DNA from: Pedosphaera sp.
GTDB lineage: Bacteria > Verrucomicrobiota > Verrucomicrobiia > Limisphaerales > Pedosphaeraceae
Direction of reading: 5' to 3'
DNA length: 64,000 nt
NCBI GenBank assembly: GCA_028293285.1
Contig: JAQGPC010000295.1
Span: 1 to 64,000 of the forward strand
Below, in pieces: positions 51,431 through 61,183 of this stretch (positions within the stretch are counted from its first letter, which is position 1; each line of letters starts with the position of its first letter). The position numbers were made by a program, and so were the translations under genes. The notes beneath the pieces are model-generated. The model was not told the origin of the DNA. It did not search any database and saw nothing but the letters and a program-made list of their open reading frames with translations.

Positions 51431-51976
51431 ATGAAGATAAAGCTATTAAGTGCGATTTCACTGGTCAGCTTGTTTATTTTGGCGAGCGTCATCCCAAGTT
51501 TGGCGGAAGCGACCAAGACCCCGGCGGTAGGAGATAAAGCTCCGCTGGTGGAAGGCAAGGATCAGAATGACAAGGTCTGGAAGTTGTCGGACGAAGTAGG
51601 GAAGAAAGTGGTGCTGCTTTATTTTTATCCCAAGGATGACACACCGGGATGCACCAAGGAAGCGTGCGGTTTGCGGGACAGGATGGGGGATCTCGCCCAA
51701 CAAAATGTGAAAGTGATAGGGGTTAGTTTCGATTCGGCAGAGAGCCATCGAAAGTTCATGGCCAAATACAGCCTGAAATTTCCATTAATTGCGGATACTG
51801 ACGGGAAAATTGCCGATGCCTACGGCGTGCGCAAGGAAGCGGGAAAAAGCATGGCGCGTCGCGTGAGTTTTCTGATTGGCCTGGACGGAACGATCAAGCA
51901 TGTCACGGATGATCGTTCGGCGGATGTTCATTTGACTGAAATGCAGGAAGCAATCACCAAGCTGCCTAAAAAGTAA
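51431..51976 (+). CDS. Exported peroxiredoxin (BCP-like)
   Basis: The 181-residue protein has a signal peptide ([20 protein letters not shown]...SLA) before a peroxiredoxin domain. The catalytic site is [15 protein letters not shown], with the peroxidatic Cys in PGCT and a second Cys five residues on (the 1-5 helix resolving Cys of the BCP/PrxQ type). It should remove peroxides in the periplasm. BCP proteins are more often cytoplasmic, so the export signal is notable. It stands alone. Confidence 0.9.
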   Translation: MKIKLLSAISLVSLFILASVIPSLAEATKTPAVGDKAPLVEGKDQNDKVWKLSDEVGKKVVLLYFYPKDDTPGCTKEACGLRDRMGDLAQQNVKVIGVSFDSAESHRKFMAKYSLKFPLIADTDGKIADAYGVRKEAGKSMARRVSFLIGLDGTIKHVTDDRSADVHLTEMQEAITKLPKK

Positions 51977-52046
51977 CTCGCATTTAGCTGGTTTTTACCA
52001 TCACGAATTAGTTGAAAGCCATGGTTGGATTTGCTACCTTGATGGT

Positions 52047-52799
52047 GTGAAACCCCTGCAGCCTCCGTTCTCAAGCGGACATGTCCAGCGCAAGCATTCT
52101 GCCTTCACACTCATCGAATTATTGGTGGTCATCGCGATCATAGCGATTCTCGCAGGTTTGTTATTGCCTGCGCTCAGCAAGGCTAAAAACAAGGCACAAG
52201 GTGTTTCCTGTCTTAATAATCTAAAGCAAATCGGCCTGTCGTTAAATTTCTACACGGACAGCCACCAGAGCAAGATGGTTTCCTCGCTCAGCTTTGGCGC
52301 TGTTCCGCATGATTATGCTTCGGCGGCGAACAGCGTGGGCCAGACGGATACCTATGGCGGAGTTCCCAAATTGCTGAACGTAGGCGATTACAAGGTTTTT
52401 TGGTGCCCCAGTGACAAGGTACAGAAGCCATCCACGCCCGTAATCAAGGACAGTGATTTTACTTCCTATCGCTACCGCTTTGTTATCTGGTGGAATACCT
52501 GCGATTTTCCCGGTTTGCGGGATTCGGATTTTATACGTCCTTCAGCGCAGGCCATCTACCATGAAGATTACGATTATCATTATAACAAACTAAAGTCTCC
52601 TTATCCCGCCACCCAACCGATTGTTAACGGTATTTATGCTGACTTTCATGCGTCGAAATGGAAAATCCTTTTTAGGCAAAACCAACCGGGGAAACTTTAT
52701 GATCCTAATTGGTTTTCCTATGGCCCGAATGGTCAATTGAACACAGATAATCCCAATACTGGCGGTGATGTGCATACGGGCTACGATAATCAGAATTAG
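52047..52799 (+). CDS. Prepilin-type protein
   Basis: The 250-residue product starts at GTG 52047. The class III leader is [19 protein letters not shown] with the conserved Glu after the cleavage site, followed by [15 protein letters not shown] as in the protein at 31041. The rest is a globular domain with several Tyr, Asp and Cys residues ([16 protein letters not shown]) and ends GYDNQN; the terminal H-X9-DG motif is degenerate ([10 protein letters not shown]). It would join a type II secretion-like fibre. The two pseudopilins of this window share only the N-terminal part well. Confidence 0.85.
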   Translation: MKPLQPPFSSGHVQRKHSAFTLIELLVVIAIIAILAGLLLPALSKAKNKAQGVSCLNNLKQIGLSLNFYTDSHQSKMVSSLSFGAVPHDYASAANSVGQTDTYGGVPKLLNVGDYKVFWCPSDKVQKPSTPVIKDSDFTSYRYRFVIWWNTCDFPGLRDSDFIRPSAQAIYHEDYDYHYNKLKSPYPATQPIVNGIYADFHASKWKILFRQNQPGKLYDPNWFSYGPNGQLNTDNPNTGGDVHTGYDNQN

Positions 52800-52854
52800 C
52801 GAGGGCGAGTCAACATGAGCAGGCGTCCACTGTCTTGTAGGAATCTGTTCTGAT

Positions 52855-53556
52855 TTACTCCAACTCACCCCAACGCATAACCCGGACCGATTCCTGAAAC
52901 CAGGCATTACTGGCTGGAACATGCACTTTTACCACTCGTTTTACCTCGGGATCAGCTTCAATCCAAGTTTGGCCGCCAATATATGCAAGCACATGAGTTC
53001 CGTCCTCGGTTACCGCAATATCTCCGGGTAGAATTTTGGAATGGTCAATTTCATTGATGCTTTTGGAAGAGAATAATTCTCTGGTGCGTTGGCGGTGACC
53101 TTCACCAAGAGCGCGTGCCGAACAATCGTGCCACCAGAGGTCAAGACTTTCCCGAATAAGACCGGGGTTAAGCGTTAAAAATCCTTGATGATAATTGGCA
53201 TTGATTAATCCACTCCTGATCAAGCCGGAGCAATCAATGCCCCACTGGTTTTCACCTCCCCAGATATAACGTGTTCCTTCGTAAGAAAGCAGAGAGGTGA
53301 CATAATTCTTGCGCAAGGCTGAAGCATTAAACTTCTTGGCAGGCAGAAGAACGAACAAACCTATAAGAAAAATAAAAGTCAACGCGGTGAATCTAATTGT
53401 GCGGTTGCTCCACCAAAAATAGAGCAGGCCAAAATAAAGTGCCATTACTGCCGCCAGCACAGAGAGCCGTAAGGGCAGGTTATTAACCGGGTATAGGATC
53501 AGACCCGCTGTGATCGGCCAGAGAGCGAACCAGCGTTTACGCAGCGCGCTTCTCAT
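52855..53556 (-). CDS. NlpC/P60-type cysteine peptidase, membrane-anchored
   Basis: The 233-residue protein has three hydrophobic segments in the first 72 residues, then an NlpC/P60 domain. The catalytic Cys is Cys109 in WGIDCSGLI, the His is His188 in DGTHVLAYIGG, and Glu200 or Asp202 could be the third polar residue. It probably cuts peptidoglycan stem peptides outside the membrane. The helix-rich anchor is unusual; most members use a signal peptide and SH3 domain. It lies 36 bp downstream of the phosphoesterase gene on the same strand. Confidence 0.85.
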   Translation of the reverse strand: MRSALRKRWFALWPITAGLILYPVNNLPLRLSVLAAVMALYFGLLYFWWSNRTIRFTALTFIFLIGLFVLLPAKKFNASALRKNYVTSLLSYEGTRYIWGGENQWGIDCSGLIRSGLINANYHQGFLTLNPGLIRESLDLWWHDCSARALGEGHRQRTRELFSSKSINEIDHSKILPGDIAVTEDGTHVLAYIGGQTWIEADPEVKRVVKVHVPASNAWFQESVRVMRWGELE

Positions 53557-53592
53557 GTCTGTTTTGGATGGAGACTTTGAAGATCATGAACT

Positions 53593-56181
53593 TCAATCAT
53601 CATCGTCCCCCTTGGGATGCGCGAACACGAAAGCCGCTCTCACGGGCGCGGGCATGGGGCTATCTATTCCCCGGACAGATTGCCATATAAGTTCGTTCAG
53701 CAGCAAATCATCGGCAGCATCTTCCTTTTTAAAATTCATTTTTTGGGAGAGTTTTGCGTTTCGACCCAAGGGATTGTTGTAAGCCTTGAGGTTAACATTT
53801 GCTGGAAGAGCTTTGTAGGGGCGAAAATCGGGTTTGGAGTGAAAGGCATTATACATGGGAGTGGCAGCGGCATCAAATTGGGACATGGGTTGCAGACCAA
53901 GAATCAATTCCATGGTGCGAAGCATGCTGCTGGTGGAATACATGGTGGAATCGGTTCGCCCGCGTTTGATGTACGGACTGATGGCAAAGGCGATGGTGCG
54001 ATGGGCATCGACGTGGTCAGATCCGTTTTGGGCGTCATCCTCGACGACAAAGATGGCAGTTTGCGGCCAGAATTTGGAATGGGAGACGGCTTCGACCAGC
54101 GTGCCGAAAGCCAGGTCATTGTCGCCCACATAAGCAGTGGGGGTAAAGGCGCCGGGTGAAACCCCATGCGTATGATCGTTGGGAAGGCGGATGATTTGGA
54201 GACGCGGCATCTCGCCTTCGGATTCAAAGCGCTTGAGTTCCTGAATGAATCTTTCCGCGCGTTTCGCATCGGGATAATCGAGATCGAAGCCGCGGTAGAG
54301 GGGATCAAAATGGCCTTCGAGCGTTTTGACCTTGGCCCTTGCCGGACGGCCCTCCTTTGCGCTGGCAATAAATTCACCGTAGCTACGATAGCTCACGCCA
54401 GCTTCGCGCGCGCGATCCCAGAGATAACCGTTGGCGGGAGAGGCGATGAAGAAACCGCCCTCGCTTGGGTAAGGGTATTTGCCTTTACCGTTATGGCCAT
54501 AGGTCAGGGGCCAGGTTTTTTCGACGTAGTCAGTCGCATACGCCCCCATCGTCCATTCGTGGCCATCAGCACTGACTTCGCTTTCCACGTAAAAGTTATC
54601 CAGCAGGACAAAATCGCGAGCGATGTGATGATGGTTGGGAGTGACTTTTTGGGGAAAGATACAAAGTTTAGGGTCACCGTTGCCTTCGGGCATGTCTCCG
54701 AGGATTTGGTCGTAGGTGCGGTTCTCCTTAATGATATAGATGCAATATTTGATGGGTGAAGGATCGCCGGGTTTGAGCGGGATGGGGTTGTCAGTCGCCC
54801 GAGTGGCGGAAACGCCTGCGCCAGCATGGAGCGGGCTACAGGCATAAGCCTGAGCAGTGTAGGTGACAAGTTGTTCTTCAAACTGTTTACGGGAAGGAAT
54901 GTCGATGATGCTCAAAGTGCCCTTAAACAGTTTTGCGATGTATTGGGTGGTGGAAGTTTTCTTTTGGCCGGGGACGGGACCATGGGGATTGGCTTTGGAA
55001 ATGATGCCTTTGCCATTGCTGACAAGCAGGTGTTGGCCATCGGGAGTCACGCGGACGGAGGTAGGATACCAACCGACAGGGATGAAACCGAGCGAACGGC
55101 TTTTGCCGGGTTCGCTCACATCAATGACCGCGACCATATTGTTATCGGCATTGGCAATGAAAAGAGTTTTTTCATCGGGGGTGAGGGCGAGGCTATTCGG
55201 GGTGGAACCGGGAGGCGAGTTGGGATGGAGTGCGGCCCAAATGGTTTCGATGGCTTGACCTTTTTCCGTGTCGAAGAGAGTTACGGTATTGCGAGCGGAA
55301 TTAGCGACGAATAAAAGTTTGCCGGATTTGGTGAGCAACATCTCATTGGGATGTTCCTCGGTGGGCCAATTGGCAATGACTTGGTTGGATTTCAAATCGA
55401 CGACGGCCACTTTGGCCTGGGCCCAGAGACTGACGTAGAGCCGGTGACGTTTTTCATCGAGGCGGCAGGCATAAGGATAAGGATCGGAGGGATTGGTCGC
55501 GTAAAGGTCGGCTTCGCTACGCTTGGTGACTTCGGCCGTGTCGGGATCAGAAGGAGGAATTATACGCGTGGAGAAAGGCGGGGTGGCATCGGGAGCGAGG
55601 ATAATGTCCGAAGCGTTGGGTTTGCCGGAAAGATTGACCTGAGTGATGCGGTGTCCCCAGATGTTGGCCACATAAAGGCGTTTGGTGGCGTCAGCGATGG
55701 CCATGCCGCCGGGAATGCCGCGGTCAGCCACATCGCGGAGATGAATCTGCCGATGCTGGGAAAGCTTTCCGTCTTGAAAGTTGAAAGCGTGAATGACTTC
55801 GTCGCCAGCACCGCTACTAAAAAGTTGCCGCCCGTCCTTGGAGAATTCAATGCCATAAAACGCTTCATCGAGGAGGACATTAGAAACAACTTTTCCACTC
55901 GGGATTTCAATAATTTTAATTTTATGGTCACTAAAGCCGGTATGCAGAACAGCGGCAAACTGGCCGGACGGATGAACCGCGATGTTGATGGGAAAATCAC
56001 CAAGCTCAATTTGACGACCGGCGGGACGAAGCGACCATTGATTAGGCAGCAAAACAGAGCCGTCGGATTGGGGGCCGGGGAGATTTGAAGGCGTCCATTT
56101 CTTTGATTGATGGTTAAAGACTGAGCACGCGGTCAGGAACGAAAGGAGAGCCAGACTTATACAAATAAAACAACGTCGCAT
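53593..56181 (-). CDS. Bifunctional YncE-like beta-propeller/phosphoesterase lipoprotein
   Basis: The 862-residue protein begins with a lipoprotein signal (LALLSFLTAC). A seven-bladed YncE-like propeller follows (about residues 35-420, with LYVANIWGHRITQVNLSGKP, LLFVANSARNTVTLFD and LFIANADNNMVAVIDV repeats). The C-terminal part (about 470-860) is alkaline phosphatase/phospholipase C-like, with IKENRTYDQILG, VEDDAQNGSDHVDAHRT and NDHTHG metal motifs. It should act on phosphoesters in the periplasm or on the cell surface. This two-domain form is common in Planctomycetes and Verrucomicrobia. Confidence 0.92.
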   Translation of the reverse strand: MRRCFICISLALLSFLTACSVFNHQSKKWTPSNLPGPQSDGSVLLPNQWSLRPAGRQIELGDFPINIAVHPSGQFAAVLHTGFSDHKIKIIEIPSGKVVSNVLLDEAFYGIEFSKDGRQLFSSGAGDEVIHAFNFQDGKLSQHRQIHLRDVADRGIPGGMAIADATKRLYVANIWGHRITQVNLSGKPNASDIILAPDATPPFSTRIIPPSDPDTAEVTKRSEADLYATNPSDPYPYACRLDEKRHRLYVSLWAQAKVAVVDLKSNQVIANWPTEEHPNEMLLTKSGKLLFVANSARNTVTLFDTEKGQAIETIWAALHPNSPPGSTPNSLALTPDEKTLFIANADNNMVAVIDVSEPGKSRSLGFIPVGWYPTSVRVTPDGQHLLVSNGKGIISKANPHGPVPGQKKTSTTQYIAKLFKGTLSIIDIPSRKQFEEQLVTYTAQAYACSPLHAGAGVSATRATDNPIPLKPGDPSPIKYCIYIIKENRTYDQILGDMPEGNGDPKLCIFPQKVTPNHHHIARDFVLLDNFYVESEVSADGHEWTMGAYATDYVEKTWPLTYGHNGKGKYPYPSEGGFFIASPANGYLWDRAREAGVSYRSYGEFIASAKEGRPARAKVKTLEGHFDPLYRGFDLDYPDAKRAERFIQELKRFESEGEMPRLQIIRLPNDHTHGVSPGAFTPTAYVGDNDLAFGTLVEAVSHSKFWPQTAIFVVEDDAQNGSDHVDAHRTIAFAISPYIKRGRTDSTMYSTSSMLRTMELILGLQPMSQFDAAATPMYNAFHSKPDFRPYKALPANVNLKAYNNPLGRNAKLSQKMNFKKEDAADDLLLNELIWQSVRGIDSPMPAPVRAAFVFAHPKGDDDD

Positions 56182-56687
56182 AATGCAAGGACGTTTGTGC
56201 CAGTCATTTGGTTAGGGGTAAAGCGACATTTAGGTGACAGGTAGTATATTAATTTGAAATTTGACAGTGCCAAGTGGCTGCCAGCCTGCTTAAGCGAATT
56301 TGCCATCAGCTTTTCGTGGCCATTTATGCTACCCGGCTAATTTACTCGACACATAACCCGGCAATTTTTAAACTACCCGCATTGCTCGGTTTCAATGCGG
56401 GTAGTTTTTTTATGATCTGAATTTGAAATTGATTGTTTGTTTCTAGCTTTCTCTTTTTTTTTCTTCTTGTTTACACATTTTTGACTAATGGAACATTTCG
56501 CCACGAGTGCCATGTTGTGAGGCATGATTTAACGCGGGAAATTGAGCTTTGGAGATTGGAATTGGTGGACGACGGTAATTCAAACTGCATCACTACCGAT
56601 TGGCAAGGAGGCTTGCGTTGCGAAGAGAGGTGGGTAAAGTTCTTTCGGCTGTGGCGGAAAACCAGCCAGTCGTATCCATAAAACCGC
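56182..56687. other. Divergent intergenic region with palindrome
   Basis: No gene is supported between the divergent phosphoesterase and LuxE genes. The hairpin at 56370-56407 is the only clear structure. The short open frames after 56430 have no ribosome site or domain. Confidence 0.5.
56370..56407. repeat. 15-bp perfect hairpin, 8-nt loop (copy 2)
   Basis: Arms AAACTACCCGCATTG (56370-56384) and its exact complement (56393-56407) enclose CTCGGTTT. The stem core ACCCGCATTG and the loop length match the hairpin at 33562-33605. A T-run follows the right arm, but the element lies upstream of both flanking genes, so it does not end either of them. Confidence 0.85.
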
Positions 56688-57758
56688 ATGACACAAAGTA
56701 TTACATTTTCAAGCTGCGCCGCACGATTGCGCGAGTTCATCCAACAAAGCGCTGGTGGTGCGCAAAAATTCAATGAATTAGCGCTGGAGCTTTTCGGCCT
56801 GCAATTTGCCGCCAACCAGCCATATGCGCGATTCTGCCAATCCCGCAAAGCAACGCCTGCAACGGTGCGGCATTGGGTGGACATTCCGGCCATGCCGACA
56901 GCGGGGTTCAAAGAACTGGAACTGACCAGCATTCCGTCAGCGGAGCGAACGAGGGTTTTTTATTCCAGCGGCACGACGGAACAACGTCCAAGCCGACACT
57001 TTCACAATGCGGAATCGCTGGCCATTTATGAAGCGTCATTACTGCCTTGGTTCAAAGCGCATCTTATGTCAGAGCAGATAAATTTTATTGCGCTCACGCC
57101 GCCACCGGAAAAGGCACCGCATTCATCTCTGGTGCATATGTTCGAAACGGTTGGCCGCGAACTCAATTCGCAGAAAATAGATTTTACGGGCACAGTTGGC
57201 AACGATGGGGCGTGGGGTCTGGATGAGGAGAAGACTGTTCAGATGCTTACGGCAGCGAACCAGCCGGTGATGTTGTTGGGAACGGCGTTTAGTTTTGTGC
57301 ATCTGGTGGATGCGCTGGCGGAAAGAAAACTTGCGATGCGATTACCTGAAGGTTCGCGAGTGTTGGAGACGGGTGGTTACAAAGGGCGGTCGCGGACGAT
57401 GCCAAAAACGGAATTGCACACATTGATTACACGCTGGTTAGGCGTGGAGACGTCGCGCATCGTTTGTGAGTATGGGATGAGTGAACTCAGTTCGCAGGCC
57501 TATGATAAGGCAATGCGGAGTGCGGAAAGGATCTTCAGGTTTCCGCCTTGGGCTAAGGTGCAGATTATTTCGCCTGAAACCGGCAAAGAAGTTGGCGAGG
57601 GCGAAACAGGATTGATAAGGGTGTTCGATTTGGCGAATGTTCGTTCGGTGATGGCGATCCAAACGGAAGATTTGGGCGTGCGACGTGGCGACGGCTTTGA
57701 GCTGATCGGCCGTGCCGCATTGTCTGAGCCGCGCGGTTGTTCGTTGATGAGTATTTAA
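56688..57758 (+). CDS. LuxE-like acyl-protein synthetase
   Basis: The 356-residue protein fits the LuxE family of ANL-type enzymes. It has VFYSSGTTEQRPSRHF (the AMP-loop), LTPPPEKAPHSSLVHMF, LETGGYKGRSR and VCEYGMSELSSQAYD, ending RGCSLMSI. In luminous bacteria LuxE activates a fatty acid with ATP and passes the acyl group to the reductase LuxC. The gene opens a very tight operon: the next start is three bases after its stop, and LuxC is fourth in line. No luxAB, luxD or luxG is present, so light production is not the purpose. Confidence 0.87.
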   Translation: MTQSITFSSCAARLREFIQQSAGGAQKFNELALELFGLQFAANQPYARFCQSRKATPATVRHWVDIPAMPTAGFKELELTSIPSAERTRVFYSSGTTEQRPSRHFHNAESLAIYEASLLPWFKAHLMSEQINFIALTPPPEKAPHSSLVHMFETVGRELNSQKIDFTGTVGNDGAWGLDEEKTVQMLTAANQPVMLLGTAFSFVHLVDALAERKLAMRLPEGSRVLETGGYKGRSRTMPKTELHTLITRWLGVETSRIVCEYGMSELSSQAYDKAMRSAERIFRFPPWAKVQIISPETGKEVGEGETGLIRVFDLANVRSVMAIQTEDLGVRRGDGFELIGRAALSEPRGCSLMSI

Positions 57759-57761
57759 TAC

Positions 57762-58496
57762 ATGAAAAAATTTCTACTAATTGCAATCCTGGCATTCCCG
57801 GTGATTGGTCTGGTGTCTTGGGTCGTCTGGGGAACAAAGCAGAGAGTGCCGGTGAAAAAGCCCGTCGAGGTGCAGGTGGAGAAGACGGTTAAAGATCGAT
57901 TGCAGCAATATGGGCCGGAAGCACGGGCGCGGTTGAAACCATACTTTGAAGCAAAGCAGGTGGCTTATCCGCCGGTGCGGTTGACGCTGGTGGGTTTGAA
58001 GGAAGAGAAGACGTTGGAGTTGTATGCGGGAGGCAGCAATCAAAAGCTGGAATTCATTCGGGCTTATCCAATCCTGGCGGCGAGTGGCGTGGCCGGGCCG
58101 AAGCTGCGCCAAGGCGACAAGCAGGTACCGGAAGGAATTTACCCGGTGGAATGGCTTAATCCAAACAGCAGCTATCACCTTTCGTTTCGCATTGGATACC
58201 CGAACGAATTTGATCGTGAACATGCGCAAAGCGAAAGCCGCACGAATTTGGGCGGGGACATCATGATTCATGGCGATACAAAATCGGTGGGTTGTCTGGC
58301 AATGGGTGATCCGGCGTCGGAAGATTTGTTTGTGCTCGCGGCGGACACGGGAATTACGAATATCACGATTATTTTGAGTCCAGTGGATTTTCGAAAAGGG
58401 AAGACGGTGGAGATTACGGAGAAGTTGCCGAAGTGGACGCCGGGACTTTATGAGACGATCAAGGCGAAGTTGAATGAACTGCCGGTGAATAATTAA
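57762..58496 (+). CDS. L,D-transpeptidase/YafK-like wall enzyme
   Basis: The 244-residue protein has an N-terminal membrane segment (MKKFLLIAILAFPVIGLVSW). The YkuD-fold domain shows a LRQGDKQVPEGIYPVEWLNP stretch and the catalytic motif IMIHGDTKSVGCLAMGD, with His170, Ser175 and Cys178. The HGxxxSxGC form is closest to YafK (DpaA)-type members, which act on peptidoglycan or its lipoprotein link. It should face the periplasm. It is packed between LuxE and an MFS transporter with three-base gaps on each side, which implies a joint role. Confidence 0.87.
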   Translation: MKKFLLIAILAFPVIGLVSWVVWGTKQRVPVKKPVEVQVEKTVKDRLQQYGPEARARLKPYFEAKQVAYPPVRLTLVGLKEEKTLELYAGGSNQKLEFIRAYPILAASGVAGPKLRQGDKQVPEGIYPVEWLNPNSSYHLSFRIGYPNEFDREHAQSESRTNLGGDIMIHGDTKSVGCLAMGDPASEDLFVLAADTGITNITIILSPVDFRKGKTVEITEKLPKWTPGLYETIKAKLNELPVNN

Positions 58497-58499
58497 AGG

Positions 58500-59771
58500 A
58501 TGAGTGCGGACAATAATCATAAAGTACGGACGCTTTGGCTATCGGGGGTGCTGCATGCGTTCACGCATCTGTACCAGATGGCGTTGGTGCCGCTTTATCT
58601 ATTGATTCAACGTGACTTGAAGTTGGATGGGGTGGAGCAGGCGACGTTGCTGGTGACAGTGATGGGATTCACCTATTTTCTGCCGAGTTATCCCATGGGT
58701 GTGCTGGCAGACCGAGTGAGTCGGAAAAAGCTTTTGGCGATCGGTTTGGCATTGAACGGGCTGGGATTTGTTCTCCTCGGTTTTTCTCCGAATTATGCTT
58801 GTGCCTTACTGAGTGTGGCGCTCGCGGGATTTGGAGGGAGTTTTTATCATCCGGCGGCGACGGCGCTGGTCGCGCGACTCTATCCTACCAACACCGGCAA
58901 AGCACTTGGATTGACCGCTATTGGCGCGAGCGTGGGTTTTTGTGTCAGCCCGATCTATGCCGGATGGCGCGCGGAAATGACGGGGAACTGGCGTTATCCG
59001 GTCGTCGAACTGGGAGTGATGGGGATTATTTGCTCGGTTATTTTTTATTTGCTGGCAGCGGAAGAACCGGTTGTTCCGGTGGCAGCAAAGACCAAAACGT
59101 CCGGCAAAAAATTATTTCCAACAAAGGCGCTGTGGATATTCTTTTTGATGGCGGCGTTCGCATTCAGCCTGCGCGACTTTGCGGGGATGGGTATGGGAAG
59201 CCTAGGCTCGTTGTTTTTGCAGAAGGCGCATGGATTCAATGCGCAAACCACGGGATTTATTCTATCTGGAATTTTCCTCGCATCGGCGGTCAGTAATCCC
59301 TTGTTTGGGCATTTGAGTGATCGAGGGCGGATACGATGGGCCATTGCGCTGTTGTTGCTGGCAACGGTAATGATTGCCATTTTTCCACACGTTTCCAAGG
59401 CTTGGATGTTCGTGGTATTGAGCGCGTATGGATTTTTCTTTTTAGCCAGCTATCCAGTCGTGGAAGCGGCGTTGATGGAATCGGTACCGGACGCGGTGCG
59501 GGGCCGGGTGTTTGGATTATTTATCACGTGCGGCGGATTGTTGGGAAACATTTCGCATTGGGCGGTAGGCGCGATGGTGAAAAACCTGGGACCAAAGGCC
59601 GTGATTGCCAGCAATTATTATTCACTTTATGGCTGGCTCGCCGTGGCGGTCGTGCTTTCAATGGCTGGCCTGCCTTGCCTCCATGCAATCCGAAACCGGG
59701 AGAAATTAAAGGGACATGTTTTGCCCGTAGTGATTCCCAGTGCCGTCGCGCCTGAATCCCCACTCCAATGA
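58500..59771 (+). CDS. MFS transporter
   Basis: The 423-residue protein has 12 transmembrane segments. The motif GVLADRVSRKKLLAIG after TM2 is the MFS loop signature, and HLSDRGRIRW is its half-2 echo. The family resembles the fosmidomycin-resistance/Fsr-like group of exporters. The substrate is unknown. Its start lies three bases after the wall-enzyme stop and its stop overlaps the LuxC start by four bases (ATGA), so it is translated with the acyl-reductase genes. Confidence 0.9.
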   Translation: MSADNNHKVRTLWLSGVLHAFTHLYQMALVPLYLLIQRDLKLDGVEQATLLVTVMGFTYFLPSYPMGVLADRVSRKKLLAIGLALNGLGFVLLGFSPNYACALLSVALAGFGGSFYHPAATALVARLYPTNTGKALGLTAIGASVGFCVSPIYAGWRAEMTGNWRYPVVELGVMGIICSVIFYLLAAEEPVVPVAAKTKTSGKKLFPTKALWIFFLMAAFAFSLRDFAGMGMGSLGSLFLQKAHGFNAQTTGFILSGIFLASAVSNPLFGHLSDRGRIRWAIALLLLATVMIAIFPHVSKAWMFVVLSAYGFFFLASYPVVEAALMESVPDAVRGRVFGLFITCGGLLGNISHWAVGAMVKNLGPKAVIASNYYSLYGWLAVAVVLSMAGLPCLHAIRNREKLKGHVLPVVIPSAVAPESPLQ

Positions 59772-61129
59772 ACCTGCCGAATTATTTTTTAGCAGATTTA
59801 CCGCCCGAGGCAACGCTGAGCCAGGCGATGATCGAGGAGGCGTGCCAGACGCTTAAACGAAATCGTGAGCAGTATCTGGCAAATCGCACGACGCCAAGTT
59901 TGATTCGTTTGATTAGCGGCGTGGCGGAGAACTGGCTGGAGCCGGATTATCCGTTTCGCAAGTTTGCGTTGGAACACGGGCCAAGGGCGACAGGTTTTTC
60001 AGCGGCCACGCTGACGGTTGGATTGGATAATTTTTTCAAACAGGTCACGGCGGAAAACCTGAATGCGTTACTGGTGCAGGAACTGGGACATACGCAGCGA
60101 TTGGATGCGCCCAGCGCAACGACAACAGAACAAAAAGGGTTGCGGGCGGCGCTGGCCAATGGGCCGGAATTTATCGCACATATCACGGGTGGGCGAATTC
60201 CGAATCCAGTGTTTATCAGCATTATTCTGGGCGTGCTGGTGCGGTCGGCGCAATTTGTGAAATGCGCGAGCGGCACTTCATTCCTGCCCCGACTGTTCGC
60301 GCATTCGCTGTATGATGCGGACCCGAAGCTGGGAGCTTGCCTGGAAATAGCCGAGTGGCGCGGGGGCACGGCGCATTTGGAAAAGGTTTTGTTCCATGAA
60401 GCGGATTGTGTCACGGCGACGGGGAGCGATGAGACGCTGGCGGAGATTCGCAAGCATGTGCCGATTAAGGCGCGGTTCCTGGGATACGGGCATCGGGTAA
60501 GTTTTGGATATGTGACACATGACGCGTTGGCAGGGTTTAGTCCGAAGAAAATCGTGGCGCGGGCGGCAACGGACGTGGTGGCTTGGAATCAATTGGGCTG
60601 CCTTTCGCCACATGTGATTTACGTGGAGAATGGTGGCGGCGTCACAGCGGACCAGTTTGCGGAGATGTTGGGCGAAGAATTGGCGCGACGGGAGCAATTG
60701 GAACCGCGCGGTGAGTTGCCGCCGGAATCGGCCGCGGTGATTGCATCGAAGCGGGCATTTTACGAGATTCGGGCGGCGCATTCGCCGGAGACGCGGCATT
60801 GGGCGAGCGAAAATTCGACAGCGTGGACGGTGATTTATGAGGCTGATCCCAGATTTCAATTATCCTGCCTGAACCGGTTTATTTATGTGAAAGGTGTGAC
60901 AAGCCTGACGGAGGCATTGCAAAATGCGGATAGTATTCGTGGAAAGGTTTCAACGGTGGGATTGGCTGGGACAGAGGAAAAGTTGCCGGAAATGGTGGCG
61001 CAATTGAGCCGATGGGGAGCGACGCGGGTTTGTCCGCTGGGGCAGATGCAAAATCCGCCATTGCTGTGGCGGCATGATGGTCGGCCAGCGTTGGGCGATT
61101 TGGTGACGTGGACGGATTGGGAACAGTGA
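59768..61129 (+). CDS. LuxC-like acyl-CoA/acyl-protein reductase
   Basis: The 453-residue protein fits the LuxC family (aldehyde dehydrogenase superfamily). It has FISIILGVLVRSAQFVKCAS and the catalytic Cys278 in VAWNQLGCLSPHVIYVENGG, then RFIYVKG near the end. LuxC receives an acyl group from LuxE and reduces it with NADPH to a fatty aldehyde. The start overlaps the MFS stop. Together with LuxE it forms a complete acyl-activating and reducing pair; the missing luciferase leaves the aldehyde's use open. Confidence 0.9.
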   Translation: MNLPNYFLADLPPEATLSQAMIEEACQTLKRNREQYLANRTTPSLIRLISGVAENWLEPDYPFRKFALEHGPRATGFSAATLTVGLDNFFKQVTAENLNALLVQELGHTQRLDAPSATTTEQKGLRAALANGPEFIAHITGGRIPNPVFISIILGVLVRSAQFVKCASGTSFLPRLFAHSLYDADPKLGACLEIAEWRGGTAHLEKVLFHEADCVTATGSDETLAEIRKHVPIKARFLGYGHRVSFGYVTHDALAGFSPKKIVARAATDVVAWNQLGCLSPHVIYVENGGGVTADQFAEMLGEELARREQLEPRGELPPESAAVIASKRAFYEIRAAHSPETRHWASENSTAWTVIYEADPRFQLSCLNRFIYVKGVTSLTEALQNADSIRGKVSTVGLAGTEEKLPEMVAQLSRWGATRVCPLGQMQNPPLLWRHDGRPALGDLVTWTDWEQ

Positions 61130-61183
61130 GCGGAAGACGGATGGCAGAGGTCAGAAGACGGAAGTCGGAATGAAAATGATTTT

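Noticed and set aside
56688-61129. Bioluminescence operon
   Set aside because: LuxE and LuxC are present, but luxA and luxB are absent and the genes between are a wall enzyme and a transporter.
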